Positions 1 through 10,344 of a DNA stretch of 64,000 nt are shown piece by piece. The notes under the pieces are model-generated. The model saw only the letters and a program-made list of their open reading frames with translations. It had not been told where the DNA came from and did no database searches. How positions within the stretch are numbered: the stretch's first letter is position 1; each line of letters opens with the position of its first letter. Location of the stretch: positions 140,816 to 204,815 of the forward strand of contig OENT01000118.1 of the NCBI GenBank assembly GCA_900239685.1, written 5' to 3'. Position numbers and translations under genes: made by a program. The stretch comes from Rotaria macrura (Eukaryota > Rotifera > Eurotatoria > Philodinida > Philodinidae).

Positions 1-986
1 TGCTCATGTATAGTGAAAACTCATTTTCTATGGTAAAATTGTTCGTTTTCTTTTCTTCTTTTTGATTTGTAATGAGAATATTAGCACATTTCTTGCTATT
101 TCTGAAATACTATTCCATTAATAAATACTAATTAATGAAATTCTTATCAATATCGATAGTTTATATTGATGACCTTGACCTTTACATTTCAAAGGTGAGA
201 CATTTAAATAATTGTAAGAGAGAAGAACAATGAAAAATACATTTTACATAAAAGATGCTAGATAATTACAATCGTGAACTCTTAAAAGAATATGAATTCA
301 ATGATGATTACTAATAACAGAAATTTTAAAATAAAGACTAAAGTGAGAGAACACCAGCGATTGACATTGCATCCGAACAATGGTTTTTATGCGAAATATA
401 TACTCATAAATTCTTTTGAGTATCATTATTCTATTTACTACGGAAATGTATCATTGATTTATCTTTCTTTTCAGTCAATCTTCAAAGTAAAGATTTTCAT
501 TATTTTCAAAACAAGAGCAAATTCCACTTTCACAATATCTTAAGTTATCACATTAATCATAGACTGAGAGAAACGTCCGACAATGTTGATTACTCCTATT
601 GCCAACGATAGATTTGGGGTTTTCGTATGAGAATTTTAAAATTCGAAGTGTTCGAGGCAGAGCTAGACAAAGAAAGACTTTCTCAATTGTAAGTACGAGT
701 ACCAGTATTAAACCCTGAAGGTACGCTCTAAAATAAATAGTATAATACAGAAAATCTATTTCTCTATTCGTCAGTATCTAAAGACAATCACACGGTATTT
801 CACTGTATCCTCTTTAACAGTACCGAAATACGCTTGCCTTTGTGCAGGATGTCATTACTAGTTACAAAAAACAATTGGTTAGAAAATTAGACTTATATCT
901 TTACAATTGTAATATGTCACATATTTTTGTGGAGAAAAATGTTACAATAGTGAAAAGGACAGTATTATTTTTATTTTCTGAAATTA
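1..986. other. Gene-free AT-rich stretch
   Basis: No ORF here resembles a known protein or extends through plausible splice sites. The short ORFs (for example 292-543 and 842-1033) have low-complexity composition and no domain-like pattern; the second lies mostly upstream of, and antisense to, the hAT transposase tail. Nothing else was recognised. Confidence 0.5.
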
Positions 987-1388
987 TCAACTTTGAAGGA
1001 CGTTATGCCATAAAAAGACCTGATTATGTTTGAGAAAATTAAGTAAAAAGACTTTTTTTGTAGATAATAATGCTTGATCTGGATATATCAGAAAATCACT
1101 TAGAGAAAAAATTCGTTCTATGGGAACAGACGTAGCCGGTACTGACAAGTATTTCAAACCAAGTTGATATAGACATTGATAAATGTGTTTTTTCGAACAC
1201 AGTAGATTTTCATCATTAATTTCCTCACACGAATAAGAATCAAGTTCAATTAAGGTTGTTGTCTTATCATCGAAAGATCTTTTTCTTGTTTCGTTAAAGT
1301 ATGAGAAAAGATATTTTATTTTAGTAAGCGATTCAATAGTATTTCTAGTTACATCAATCGGAGCTGAGTAGCAGACTTTCTCGAGCAC
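987..1388 (-). pseudogene. hAT transposase C-terminal fragment
   Basis: A 133-residue reading frame ends with the C-terminal dimerisation region (hATC) of hAT-family transposases. The pattern LGLKYLSVPATSVPIERIFS followed by a hydrophobic stretch ending LLNFLKHN matches the family signature (Y-L-x-I-P-A-T-S-x-x-x-E-R-x-F-S, then LLxLxxN). A complete hAT transposase has about 500-700 residues, including the catalytic RNase-H core and usually an N-terminal BED finger. None of that is visible upstream (above 1388), so this is a truncated remnant. It shows that autonomous hAT elements once existed in this genome and could have mobilised the short hAT-type elements elsewhere in the window. The family call is confident; loss of function is inferred from the missing N-terminal and central regions. 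Confidence 0.75.
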
Positions 1389-2470
1389 AAGTACTTCGAG
1401 TCGAAAAATGAATTACTATTATCAATTACGAAATTCGGAACTCATGGTATGATAACAATTAACATTAGTCGTGGTTGAATTCTACTCGCCGTTCGCCTCA
1501 CCATACAAAAATTTAGTCGTGAAATTCAATAAGATATTTGAGGAGGTGGCCGTAGCGTATAACTGCGCGGGTTTGATCACGGGATTCTAGATGTCCTTGT
1601 TGGAGTGAAATCTATACCCACAACCACACCTATATCGATAGAGAGAATCAGTTACAGGGCCATGCTCATACCTCTAATGGATCCCCAAGCATTCTGATAT
1701 CCACACTCGCATATTCGTTTTCTTATAACTCATAAGTTATGAGCTGAGTTGCTCTTCGGTTTACTAGGCAGAAAGTGAAGTGGAATCCGAAAACACCAAC
1801 TTATATAATAATCTTAAAACGAAAATTCAAAACGATCAATAAGAATGGAATAATTTGCAAAGGAAGATTTGGGTCAGTGGGGATAAAGCAGATAGAAGTC
1901 GTATTGCAGAAGGCATATACATGATTTGGAGTGTCAATGTGGGTAATCATTAAGACTTTCATTCCATACTCATACTCAATCACTTAGGGCATATGAGCAG
2001 TAATATATCCTTAGAAAGGTTTGTTAACTTCATAAATTCTTCGAGAAAAAGATTTTTATTCGAATGTTACTGATAAAGTGTACATTCATACACGATTTTC
2101 AGAAAGATTTTCAAAGTTAATATATCCTTTTCAAGAGTTTACCTATTCTTCACCTATTTTTTACAGTCTATGGATTAATAGTTTGGTTGGATGGGGAAAA
2201 ACCCGATGATCGAGTGTATAATTTTTGTGTTTTATATAGATTAAAAGGTTCCGTAGAGTGGATTCTATCTAGGAAGCTATATTCCTTAAGGAGGACAGAA
2301 GATCATTATTTCTATAAGTCGGGTTTAATCACCTGCTACTACTTTTTTTGTTTCATGAGTTTCGGGTGTCTTAATATGAAATTCATCGGGTTCTTGCTAT
2401 TTATTTTTCTTGTTTTGGAAAGCCCATAAGCGTCGTGGAAATTTATTTTACATGTCCCGAGATTTATTGA

Positions 2471-2590
2471 TTGATTTCCAGAAATCCATTGTTTTGTGGA
2501 TATTGTTGTTATGATTTCCAGAAACACACTAGGTTTGGAGAAAATCATGTACAATTTCCAGAAATTCTTTTGTGCGGAACATCAAAGGAG
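2471..2590. repeat. Three TTTCCAGAAA motifs at exact 40-base period
   Basis: The palindrome-like decamer TTTCCAGAAA begins at 2475, 2515 and 2555, exactly 40 bases apart. The sequence between copies is only weakly similar, so the motif is conserved more than the spacer. TTCnnGAA is the inverted GAA pair that forms a heat-shock element, and each copy contains TTCCAGAA. The array may be a decayed minisatellite or a regulatory cluster. No gene start is visible close by, so function is unproven. Confidence 0.5.
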
Positions 2591-3515
2591 TTTCCTGGAC
2601 ACGCTTATAACGCATAATATGAATACATTTTAATAATATCGTTTACATCCCTTCCATGTTACACATGAATAAAAGAACTGTTAACTTGAGAAACCTGATT
2701 ATGTAAAAAAAAATTGATACTGAAAATAACTAATCGATTAGAATGGAAAAAAAGACGCTCTATGTTAAACAAATACTTGCAACCGTGAAAAATAGCTATG
2801 GACACGTGACTTAAAACAAGATGGCATCTATACGAATCGGATTTATTTCATATGACCATCGTATCAGTCAAGATATATAAGCTTTATGAGCAATGTCACA
2901 AAAATTTTTAAAAATGATTCAATCAAATGGAAATCTTTTGTGTAAGATATCTAATGATTAAATTCATTAAATAGATATTATTATATTTTTACACCTAAAG
3001 TGTACTCGATAAACGTTCATAGATATAAGTAAATACGTTAAAAAAGAAACTGGTCTTGATGATTTAAAATAATGAAATTGATATGTGTAATATTGTCCAG
3101 AATGCTCGATCTTCTATCTCAAATAAATGATTCAGTTAAATATTCGTTAAAAAATTCATCAATTCGATACATATCAACTGGATTATGTTCTATTTTTATT
3201 ATTGTTCGTCTTATTTATAAAATGAATTAAACAAAGTTTTTATCGAAAAAGCTGCAATTAAAAAATAATCTCTATGATTACTTCTCGCGAGATCTTTGTC
3301 AGTTTTTTCTTAGTTCAGAGTTTCACATTAATCCATGTTAGATCCTGTTGAAGGTTTCCACCGTATGTGAAAATTTTTTTTCTCTCGTTAAAATTTAATT
3401 TATTTTAGGTTGTGAGGCTGATCAACTAGTATTATCTCAATCTCATTATTAATGGACACCAAGAAAAATTCATTTAATTATATATATTTTATGTAATATC
3501 AACCAAATTATTTAA

Positions 3516-3760
3516 CTGAGGGAAGAGGTTTGGTTACATGGTCTTCCTGAACGACCAAAGTTATCAATACAAGCAAAACTATTATCAATTTATATCGATG
3601 AACTTGTAAATGGACATCATTAACACCAATATCCACTTGTTAATTTAGGAATTCTCAAAATTTTTGATCTTCATGCTCGCCCAATACATTCGAGAAACTT
3701 TGTTATCATTTTAAATAAACCTATTTTTAACCTTAACAACATCAACTTGTTTCCAAAATA
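3516..3760 (+). pseudogene. Possible decayed coding fragment, unrecognised
   Basis: From 3516 a frame with protein-like composition reads VWLHGLPERPKLSIQAKLL, then IYIDELVNGHH, and hits a TAA near 3621. A similar-looking frame (HQYPLVNLGILKIFDLHARP) continues directly after the stop. The codon use and alternating hydrophobic pattern look like degraded coding sequence rather than random AT-rich DNA, but no family was recognised. It could be an old transposon or gene relic, or chance. Confidence 0.25.
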
Positions 3761-4290
3761 ATATCAATCGGAAATGCTTAGTTACTCACTTGTACGTTTA
3801 TCATTGAACATGTTTTCATTTCTATTACAAAAATCATATTTCCACTGAAGATGTTTTTACTTATTTTCAAAAGTTATTTGATTTAATTAAATAAAATTTG
3901 TGTGTGCTTAAAATGAAGCATGAATGTAACTAAGAAAAAAACTAGAACCCGACCAGGAACAATTAATGTCAGCTAGGTTACATAATTTAGTAGTTTTTTA
4001 GAAGAGAGGAGAAAGAAATATGCAATTTGATTTTCTTCGAAGATCTTTTTTCAAAGAAAAGCGAAGATCTTCATCTGATTCACCTGATATCGCCAAAAAA
4101 TTTAGTTTATATTACAAATGATGGTTCATCACACTCTATGAATTCTTTCAGTCGCTTTTTTTATACACGTAGAATTACAAGACTTTTGTTAATGATATGA
4201 AAGCACAAATACAACAGAAAATAGCCATTTTCTACGGTCATTTTTATCTTACAATATGATTATGTGTCACTTTCACGAACACGATTTTGA

Positions 4291-4298
4291 ACAAGTGT
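4291..4298. repeat. Target-site duplication, left copy (ACAAGTGT)
   Basis: The octamer ACAAGTGT directly precedes the left inverted terminus of the hAT-type element and is repeated without mismatch directly after the right terminus (5986-5993). Eight-base duplications are characteristic of hAT transposition. Confidence 0.85.
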
Positions 4299-5985
4299 CT
4301 GGCATCGCCACGGCCCTCCCAAAAAATATAGGAATTTCTATATAGGATAGGTCTAAAATGAATAGGATCGCCCTCAACTATATAGGAAAAATATAGGACG
4401 TAAATTTGTTCTGGAAACAGATTTGCACCGACAAAACACTGGGAACAGCATTGAAGATGATAATGTGTTGTTTTTGCATGTATACCTAATTAGCTAAATA
4501 AAAATATAATTGAGTTTTGAAAAATAATGAAGCAGCAAGATTTTCTGTAAACAAAACAAATAATTGATGTTCGATTTATTTTCAACTATTGGACATATGT
4601 AGCATTAATATATAAACATGAGCAAAGTCAGTAAAATCAAGTTCAAAATTTTAAGTTTTAAATAAAAGATGAAATCTAGAACCTGATAGGAATAGTATTG
4701 ACAATTGTAGATGAACATGTCTATTATGAGATAATCTGGGATAATAACGGGTGGCCCAGAAATAATGAAGGGTTTGATATTTGCTCACTATTTTTTGTAG
4801 TTTTGATTGATTCGAACTGAACCTGTCTCTAAAAGATTCAGCATTCAATTCTCTACAAAACCATGTGTAAGAGATTTTGGTGAACTACATAATAGCTAAG
4901 TTCTAAAACGAAAAACAAATTGTCCGAATATCTTCAACCGTCAAGTTCAAAACGCGTTTTTTCTACAATTTACTTTTCATGTACTGGGCTACGAAAAAAC
5001 TAAGTCTGTCCTGTTAAAGAGCATAACGTTCTGGACAAGATCCATGCCTTTGAAATTTTTTTCGATCCAAAAAGCAATAAAAAATTCATGATCAATTAGT
5101 TTCTTTTTTCGAAAAAACTCAACTTTCATGTCATTTTTTTGATGATTGCACGAATTTGCATGTCATTTAGTAAAACAGTGTCACTTTTTGACGATTTTGT
5201 TTTCTTTGAAAGCTAACATACTCAAGTACATCCCTGTACAGTCATTTGAGCCAATGAAACCTTTTTCCTCGATAGGTTATTCTTGAAAATCCAAATTAAG
5301 GCGTTTTGGTGTAGTTTTCGCCAAAATATAGGCTTCATGGGCGAAGACCACTTTCACAGAATTTTTGTTCAAAGGCATAGGAAAGATTGTACTTCAAAAT
5401 ACCATAAAATGTTTGTCGTGGAATTTTAGACTTTGTGTCAACTGTCGAAATATACTCCAAATGCTAAAATATTTCGAGCTTGAAAGTTGAACATTTTCGC
5501 ACGGTTTGTTTTTCGTTTTAGAACTTAGCCATTACGTACTTCACCAAAATTGTTTACACGCGATTTTGTAGAGAATTGAATGGTGAATCTTGCAGGGAAA
5601 GGTTCAGTTCGTATCCCTGAAAACTAGAAAAAATAATGAGTAAATACTAAACCCTTCATTATTTCTGGGCCAGCCGTTACAAAGACAATTAATGCAACGA
5701 GTGTACTATATACATTATTTACTTGAACCAATACGAAATAGGCACCATATAAATCGTCACCGACCATTGATCACTAATATCTACTTCTTGTTATGGACGT
5801 CAGTGACAATATTTAAATGACGTGTTGAACGCTTATCAAGAATTTTTGGGATTTTTTCAGAAGAATTCTCAATTTTTTGAAAAAAAATAGGAATATAGGA
5901 AAAAAATTCTCAAAATATAGTCTGTTACAGGATCAATTATAAAAATATAGGAAATAGAGGATATATAGGACTGTTGCGAAGCCAG
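4299..5985. mobile_element. Non-autonomous hAT-type transposon (1.69 kb)
   Basis: The element starts CTGGCATCGCCACGGCCCT and ends with the inverted counterpart of CTGGCTTCGCAACAGTCCT: 15 of 19 positions agree. It is flanked by perfect 8-base duplications (ACAAGTGT). Both subterminal regions carry repeated ATATAGGA-type motifs (around 4325-4400 and 5885-5970), as expected of transposase-binding subterminal repeats. There is no transposase ORF. The interior is partly made of a nested mariner-type element (4747-5677), so the original hAT element was about 0.75 kb. Superfamily assignment rests on duplication length and termini, not on a coding sequence. Confidence 0.85.
4747..5677. mobile_element. 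Nested mariner/Tc1-type MITE with long inverted repeats
   Basis: Both ends begin ACGG(G/C)TGGCCCAGAAATAA and read inward as inverted repeats of about 200 bases that remain clearly alignable (left about 4747-4950, right about 5475-5677). TA dinucleotides flank each end (4745-4746 and 5678-5679), the insertion signature of Tc1/mariner elements. The 931-base element has no transposase ORF; the small ORF at 4651-4848 straddles its left edge and is a chance frame. It lies wholly inside the hAT-type element, so it inserted later. The terminus resembles mariner ends in general form, but the exact family is not established. Confidence 0.8.
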
Positions 5986-5993
5986 ACAAGTGT
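5986..5993. repeat. Target-site duplication, right copy (ACAAGTGT)
   Basis: This is the second perfect copy of the octamer found at 4291-4298. It abuts the right inverted terminus of the hAT-type element. Confidence 0.85.
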
Positions 5994-7331
5994 TACAGAC
6001 TGGCAGGTCAGCAAGCAAAGTTCAGTTTCCAGAGCTTACTTTCAGTCTAGGGAAAACACTAGATAGCATGCAGCATCATATGTAGAGAATAATTATATTA
6101 AAGATTTTACAGTAGAATCTGTCAAGTCTATGACCTTAAATCTGTGTTGATTTACTAAACATATACTGATATTAGCATATGTTTAATATATCATCAACAT
6201 AGTTGTAGCTAGTGACATCTCGGCAATAGAAAATGTATCTGATTGACGAGAATGGTATAAAAATTCTTTTCCAAAGGTAAGTTTTTCTTATTAAAACATC
6301 GATTTTCATGACAGATTCATGTTCGACTATTCTCAAGTAAATAGAGAATAGAACCTAGTCTTAGCTGCAGATTTTTACTACGTTATTTCACATATGAACA
6401 TAGATTGTGATAGAAACCAGAAAGAATCGATTCATTTAAAGGGCGTTGATAAAATTTCATAGAGAACTATCTTAATTCAATCAATATATTTCATTGATTG
6501 GTATTCATGGGGCATTATTGATCTTCAAATAATCAACAATAGAAAAAAGAAGCGCGTTNTATATCTTTCGAACGTATATATCAACCATCAAAACAAGACA
6601 TTTATCTCAGTTCTTAATTCTTTTCTCAACCTGGCGAGACATAATAGTTCAGTGCATAAGATTTTTGCTATGAAGTATTAGTTATCTTACTTATACACTT
6701 TGAGCTGAACAAAAATCTTTCTTTATAGTCTATGTGTATTTCTTTCTCCTTTCTCGTCTAGTTCGGTGTCTCGTCAGCTTCTCCTTTCTTTTTTTCCATG
6801 CAAAGAGATTTTGACCGATGGAGAATGCGTCGCGGTCGAGCTTGTAATTCATACTGACGAAGACGGCGCGTATACATGTCTGATCGTTCGTTCTTTTTTC
6901 TCTTCTTCTATTTCTTCGTACCGAAAAAAAAACGAGAAAGCTAACACATCATCTCAGTCCGGCCGTTTCACTGCTAGAGAGAAAGCGAAGAAAATTGCGC
7001 CGTCATTGTCTTCACGTGATTCACGTTCTTTGTTTGACTAGTAGAGAATATTGGCTGCTGACATGTTCACAATCATTTTATAGACACTTTTGTATGTGTT
7101 GCGCACGTTATTTCTCGAAATAAAATTTTACATCGGTTGATGATGATACCTCTTGTGATTGAGATGGATTTAATCATCCATCGCATGAATTACATTCACA
7201 ATGCAGTGAACGCTGAAACCGAATTTTAATTGTTTTTAAATATCAATTCATGATGAAGTCATTTTTTTTCAAATTTCAGATCGTTTTCTTTTTATTCATA
7301 ACTTCTCTCTAATTCTCTATTGATCATCAAA
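5994..7331. promoter_or_regulatory. Upstream region of the H2A.Z gene
   Basis: No gene is supported here. Positions 6740-7040 are pyrimidine-rich and then GC-richer than the surroundings and contain a CACGTG E-box at 7013-7018. This fits a promoter or 5' untranslated exon for H2A.Z, with a possible splice acceptor (TTTCAG, near 7280) just before the ATG. A 91-codon frame at 6766-7041 lacks an ATG and resembles no known protein. Position 6559 is an undetermined base. Confidence 0.35.
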
Positions 7332-8005
7332 ATGCCAGGTGGCAAAGCTGGTCAGTTAACTACTTCGTTTTATTGTGCTCAATCGAATCTAATTGTGAAT
7401 TAAATTCTAGGAAAAGATCACGGTAAAGCTAAAGCTAAGGCTGTTTCACGAAGTGCTCGGGCTGGCCTTCAATTTCCTGTTGGTTAGTTGCTATCTTCCT
7501 CAATCGACTACAATTCGTTTTCTCTTTTGAAATCACCTATGACTTTAGGTCGTATTCATCGTCATTTGAAATCTCGTACAACATCGCACGGTCGTGTTGG
7601 TGCAACAGCTGCTGTCTATACTGCTGCTATTCTTGAATATTTAACAGCTGAAGTACTCGAACTTGCTGGTAAGTAGTTCGAAGAATGACGATAATCAAAT
7701 TTTGCATTGTATTTTTATCTTATCTAGGTAACGCTTCTAAGGATCTCAAAGTAAAACGTATTAATCCACGTCATTTACAATTGGCTATTCGAGGTGATGA
7801 AGAATTGGATACATTAATCAAAGCTACAATTGCTGGTGGTGGTGTCATTCCACATATTCATAAGGTTTGTGTTTATATTTGTCCGATTAATTTCAAGAAA
7901 TTTATCTACATCTGTTTTCTTGGTGAATTTTAGTCACTCATCGGAAAGAAAACACCAGTTCAAGGTAGTTTACCGCAAGCACCAGCTAAACCAGTTGTGC
8001 AATAA
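7332..8005 (+). CDS. H2AZ: Histone H2A.Z variant
   Basis: The gene encodes a 139-residue H2A.Z, which replaces H2A in nucleosomes at promoters and regulatory DNA. Exons are read as 7332-7350, 7411-7482, 7549-7668, 7728-7864 and 7934-8005, all with GT-AG introns of 59-69 bases. The protein starts [20 protein letters not shown] and contains [14 protein letters not shown], the histone fold, and the H2A.Z-specific stretches [16 protein letters not shown] and [19 protein letters not shown], which separate it from canonical H2A and H2A.X. After SLIGKK the tail reads [17 protein letters not shown], longer than and unlike the short vertebrate tail (the human protein has 128 residues). Being split by four introns fits a replication-independent variant rather than a clustered core histone. 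The ATG follows AAA and opens the conserved N-terminus. Confidence 0.95.
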
Positions 8006-9191
8006 AATGATAAGAATTAATTTAGCCTACTAAAAAAATGATATACATATATATAAAAAGACAAAAAAATTCAACCGCTCTTATATTTCATTATTAATGT
8101 CTAGTTTGTTTTTCTTTCTTCTGTTCTTGTCATTATTCGTTAGTTAATGAAGATCAATCTAGAGAATTAAACATTTGTATAGATCTTCTATTGTCAAGTT
8201 TTTCTTTTTCTTCGTTGTTTGTTGTATATTACTTATCATTGCATCAATGATAGGTTATTCTTCATGATTTCTATTGCTGTGGATTTATGTAAGAGCGTGT
8301 TTATGTCTTGAAAAAGATGTATAATTTGTCTCTTTACTTTGTCACTTGCGTTTATGTGTGTAGTTCTCATAAGAAACATATGAAAATAAAATGAAATAAA
8401 ATTATATGAAATATTTTATCGATACGAGTAGTATATGATTGGTCGCCTAACGCATTGAATGTTTACTTAAACGCCAGTTCAATTTTCTTAAGTTAACATG
8501 TTATGTAATACATGTGGCAAATGGAAATGAAATTCTTTGCTTTACATAGAAATTCTCTTAAATAAACAAAAGAATTGTGTTTCAGAAATGTGAACAGAGA
8601 AGAGAAGAAAAGATCGGGATGATACCATCGGAAAGTTACACATGTATGTGGTAGGTAAGTAGTTCTGACATAAATACAACATGTATTATATGTTGTTAAG
8701 TAAGATTAACTTGAGATGATTAAACGTATGAATATAGTAATTCAAATTTAGAGATTTATTTGGAAATCTATAGAAGGGAGTCCAGTTTTAACTTTTCATG
8801 TTACTGTCCGTATTATGGACATTGGTTTCTAGAAATAAGATCAGTAATCTTTCTTTGTTGAAAAATTTTCAGAGGAACTCTAAACGATTCAGGATGAATA
8901 TTGTCGACTTAAATATATTCACTGATTTCATATTCATTATTTGTCTAGTTAGGAACATATTTATATTCTTTTTCTTCACCTACAATATTAGCACAATTAT
9001 CGCATTGCTTGAAGTTGTCGTGAGTAAACAACTAACTTTATTATGTGCCATGTTTGTTAACAATATATGATAGAATTCGACATTATTTGTAGTTCTTAGT
9101 TGAAATGAAAATCATATCTTCGAAAAGTAGCTACTGCTAACACTACTAAATTATTGAATGTACGTACGATAGTGACCATGAAAATATTTTG
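8006..9191. other. 3' flank of H2A.Z and intergenic DNA
   Basis: Several AATAAA-like signals lie downstream of the H2A.Z stop: one overlaps the stop (8002 onward) and a cluster lies near 8385-8400. No further gene is visible. The 90-codon frame at 8798-9070 is hydrophobic and AT-driven and was not accepted. Confidence 0.45.
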
Positions 9192-10344
9192 TGTCCAAAT
9201 CTCGAAACAAAATTTCTCTAAGATAAAATCTCGAAAACTTTTAATTCGAAAAATCCATATCTCGAAAACTCTCTGTTAAGAAATCAAAAAACTCGAAAGA
9301 ATAAATCATCGAAAGCAAAAGTTTCGAAAAATTAAAATATCTAAAGAAAAAATGTCGAATTGCTGTCAGTCATGATAGATATGATCATAATCACAAAATT
9401 GCATGTGAGAATGATTCAAATATTTTTTTAGAAGTTTATGACAATAAATCATCAAAAAGGTAGGATGCGAGTGTGTATTGACGGAGTATTCACAAATACA
9501 TCCACACCCTCGTCGATATTGATCGAGTCCATGATCTAGGCGACAAAAACTATCGAATTTCGCTGAAAGAAAAAATTGTCATCACTTATTAGCTTCTCTA
9601 ACTGTGGGAGCAATAGCAAGCGCTGTTCTAGAAAGATTTGCTTTTGCAAGTTCATCGTGATACATTTGACCAATCGCTATTGTCTCTCGATCGACTTGAG
9701 TTTTAATGATTGTCAACATCTTACAGATCTCTAATCGCTCAGGTACAAGCATATGAGTATGAATATTTTCCGAGTATTTAAGAAACTGATAATTGGAATT
9801 CAAGGTGAACGCCCGCCTTGCACAACTTGATCTCGCATACATTATAACTGACTTTCGTGGTGACTTTGTTTTGTTCATAAATATGGTCACCAATAATAAG
9901 AGGACGCTTTTTCTTATTACTAATAAGAAATGAGATTGCAGGTGCGTTTTCTGAATCGCTTGATGACATTGGTTCTGCTATAGGCGTGAAGAAAACGAAA
10001 AAAGGCAATAACAGACGTATAGGAAGATGTTGTTTATGAAAAATTCGTCAAGAGATGAATGAATATAAATAGTTTGTGCGATATGGATGGTGTACACAAA
10101 AGAAAAAAGAAAAAAAGAAGCATTGTTTGTGAACACAGTCAGCAAGAACAGACGAAATGAAAATAGAAGAAAGCAGAACATTCACACAATATCAATTTTA
10201 AACTGACCAAAATGATGGCAGAATGAGAGGAAATCTTTCAGGATATTATCTTTCCGAAATTTCAATTTCCGAGATACTATTTTTTCGATATATTATTTTT
10301 TCGAAATTTTGTCCTTCGAGATATTATTTTTCGAGATTTGGACA
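9192..10344. mobile_element. Mutator-like element remnant with inverted termini
   Basis: The left end begins TGTCCAAATCTCGAAA (9192) and the right end is its exact inverse, finishing at 10344. Inward from both ends the motif ATCTCGAAA recurs several times (left 9200-9345, right 10240-10340), giving dense subterminal repeats. The interior carries a broken FLYWCH zinc-finger reading frame on the minus strand, which points to a Mutator-like (MULE) transposon reduced to an N-terminal fragment. A clear target duplication was not found; AATATTTT flanks both sides in inverted orientation, so the true ends may lie a few bases further out. Confidence 0.65.
9582..10008 (-). pseudogene. FLYWCH zinc-finger fragment of a MULE, frameshifted
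   Basis: Two overlapping minus-strand frames together give one FLYWCH-type finger. The upstream frame (10008 to 9778) runs FLISNKKKRPLIIGDHIYEQ, continues to SYNVCEIKLCKAG, and then leaves the pattern. The next frame (to 9582) resumes with NSNYQFLKYSENIHTHM and LVPERLEICKML, then ELAKANLSRTALAIAP. The finger's two cysteines and the HxH pair are present, but the conserved tryptophan before the first Cys is Asn (SYNVC). The break lies near 9800-9820. Downstream of the finger, transposases of this kind continue into a MULE catalytic core, which is absent here. It is a decayed transposon gene fragment inside the 9192-10344 element. Confidence 0.65.

Larger units (their letters stand above)
1389..4290. 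other. Intergenic stretch with old repeat debris
   Basis: No intact gene is visible. Positions 1480-1720 are richer in GC than their surroundings and look like old repeat debris, but no family could be named. A three-copy periodic motif lies at 2471-2590 and a possible decayed coding fragment at 3516-3760; both are listed separately. The remaining ORFs, such as 2187-2429 and its antisense partner, look like chance frames. Confidence 0.5.

Noticed and set aside
6766-7041. 91-codon frame upstream of H2A.Z
   Set aside because: It has no ATG, resembles no known protein, and sits where the H2A.Z promoter and 5' leader are expected.
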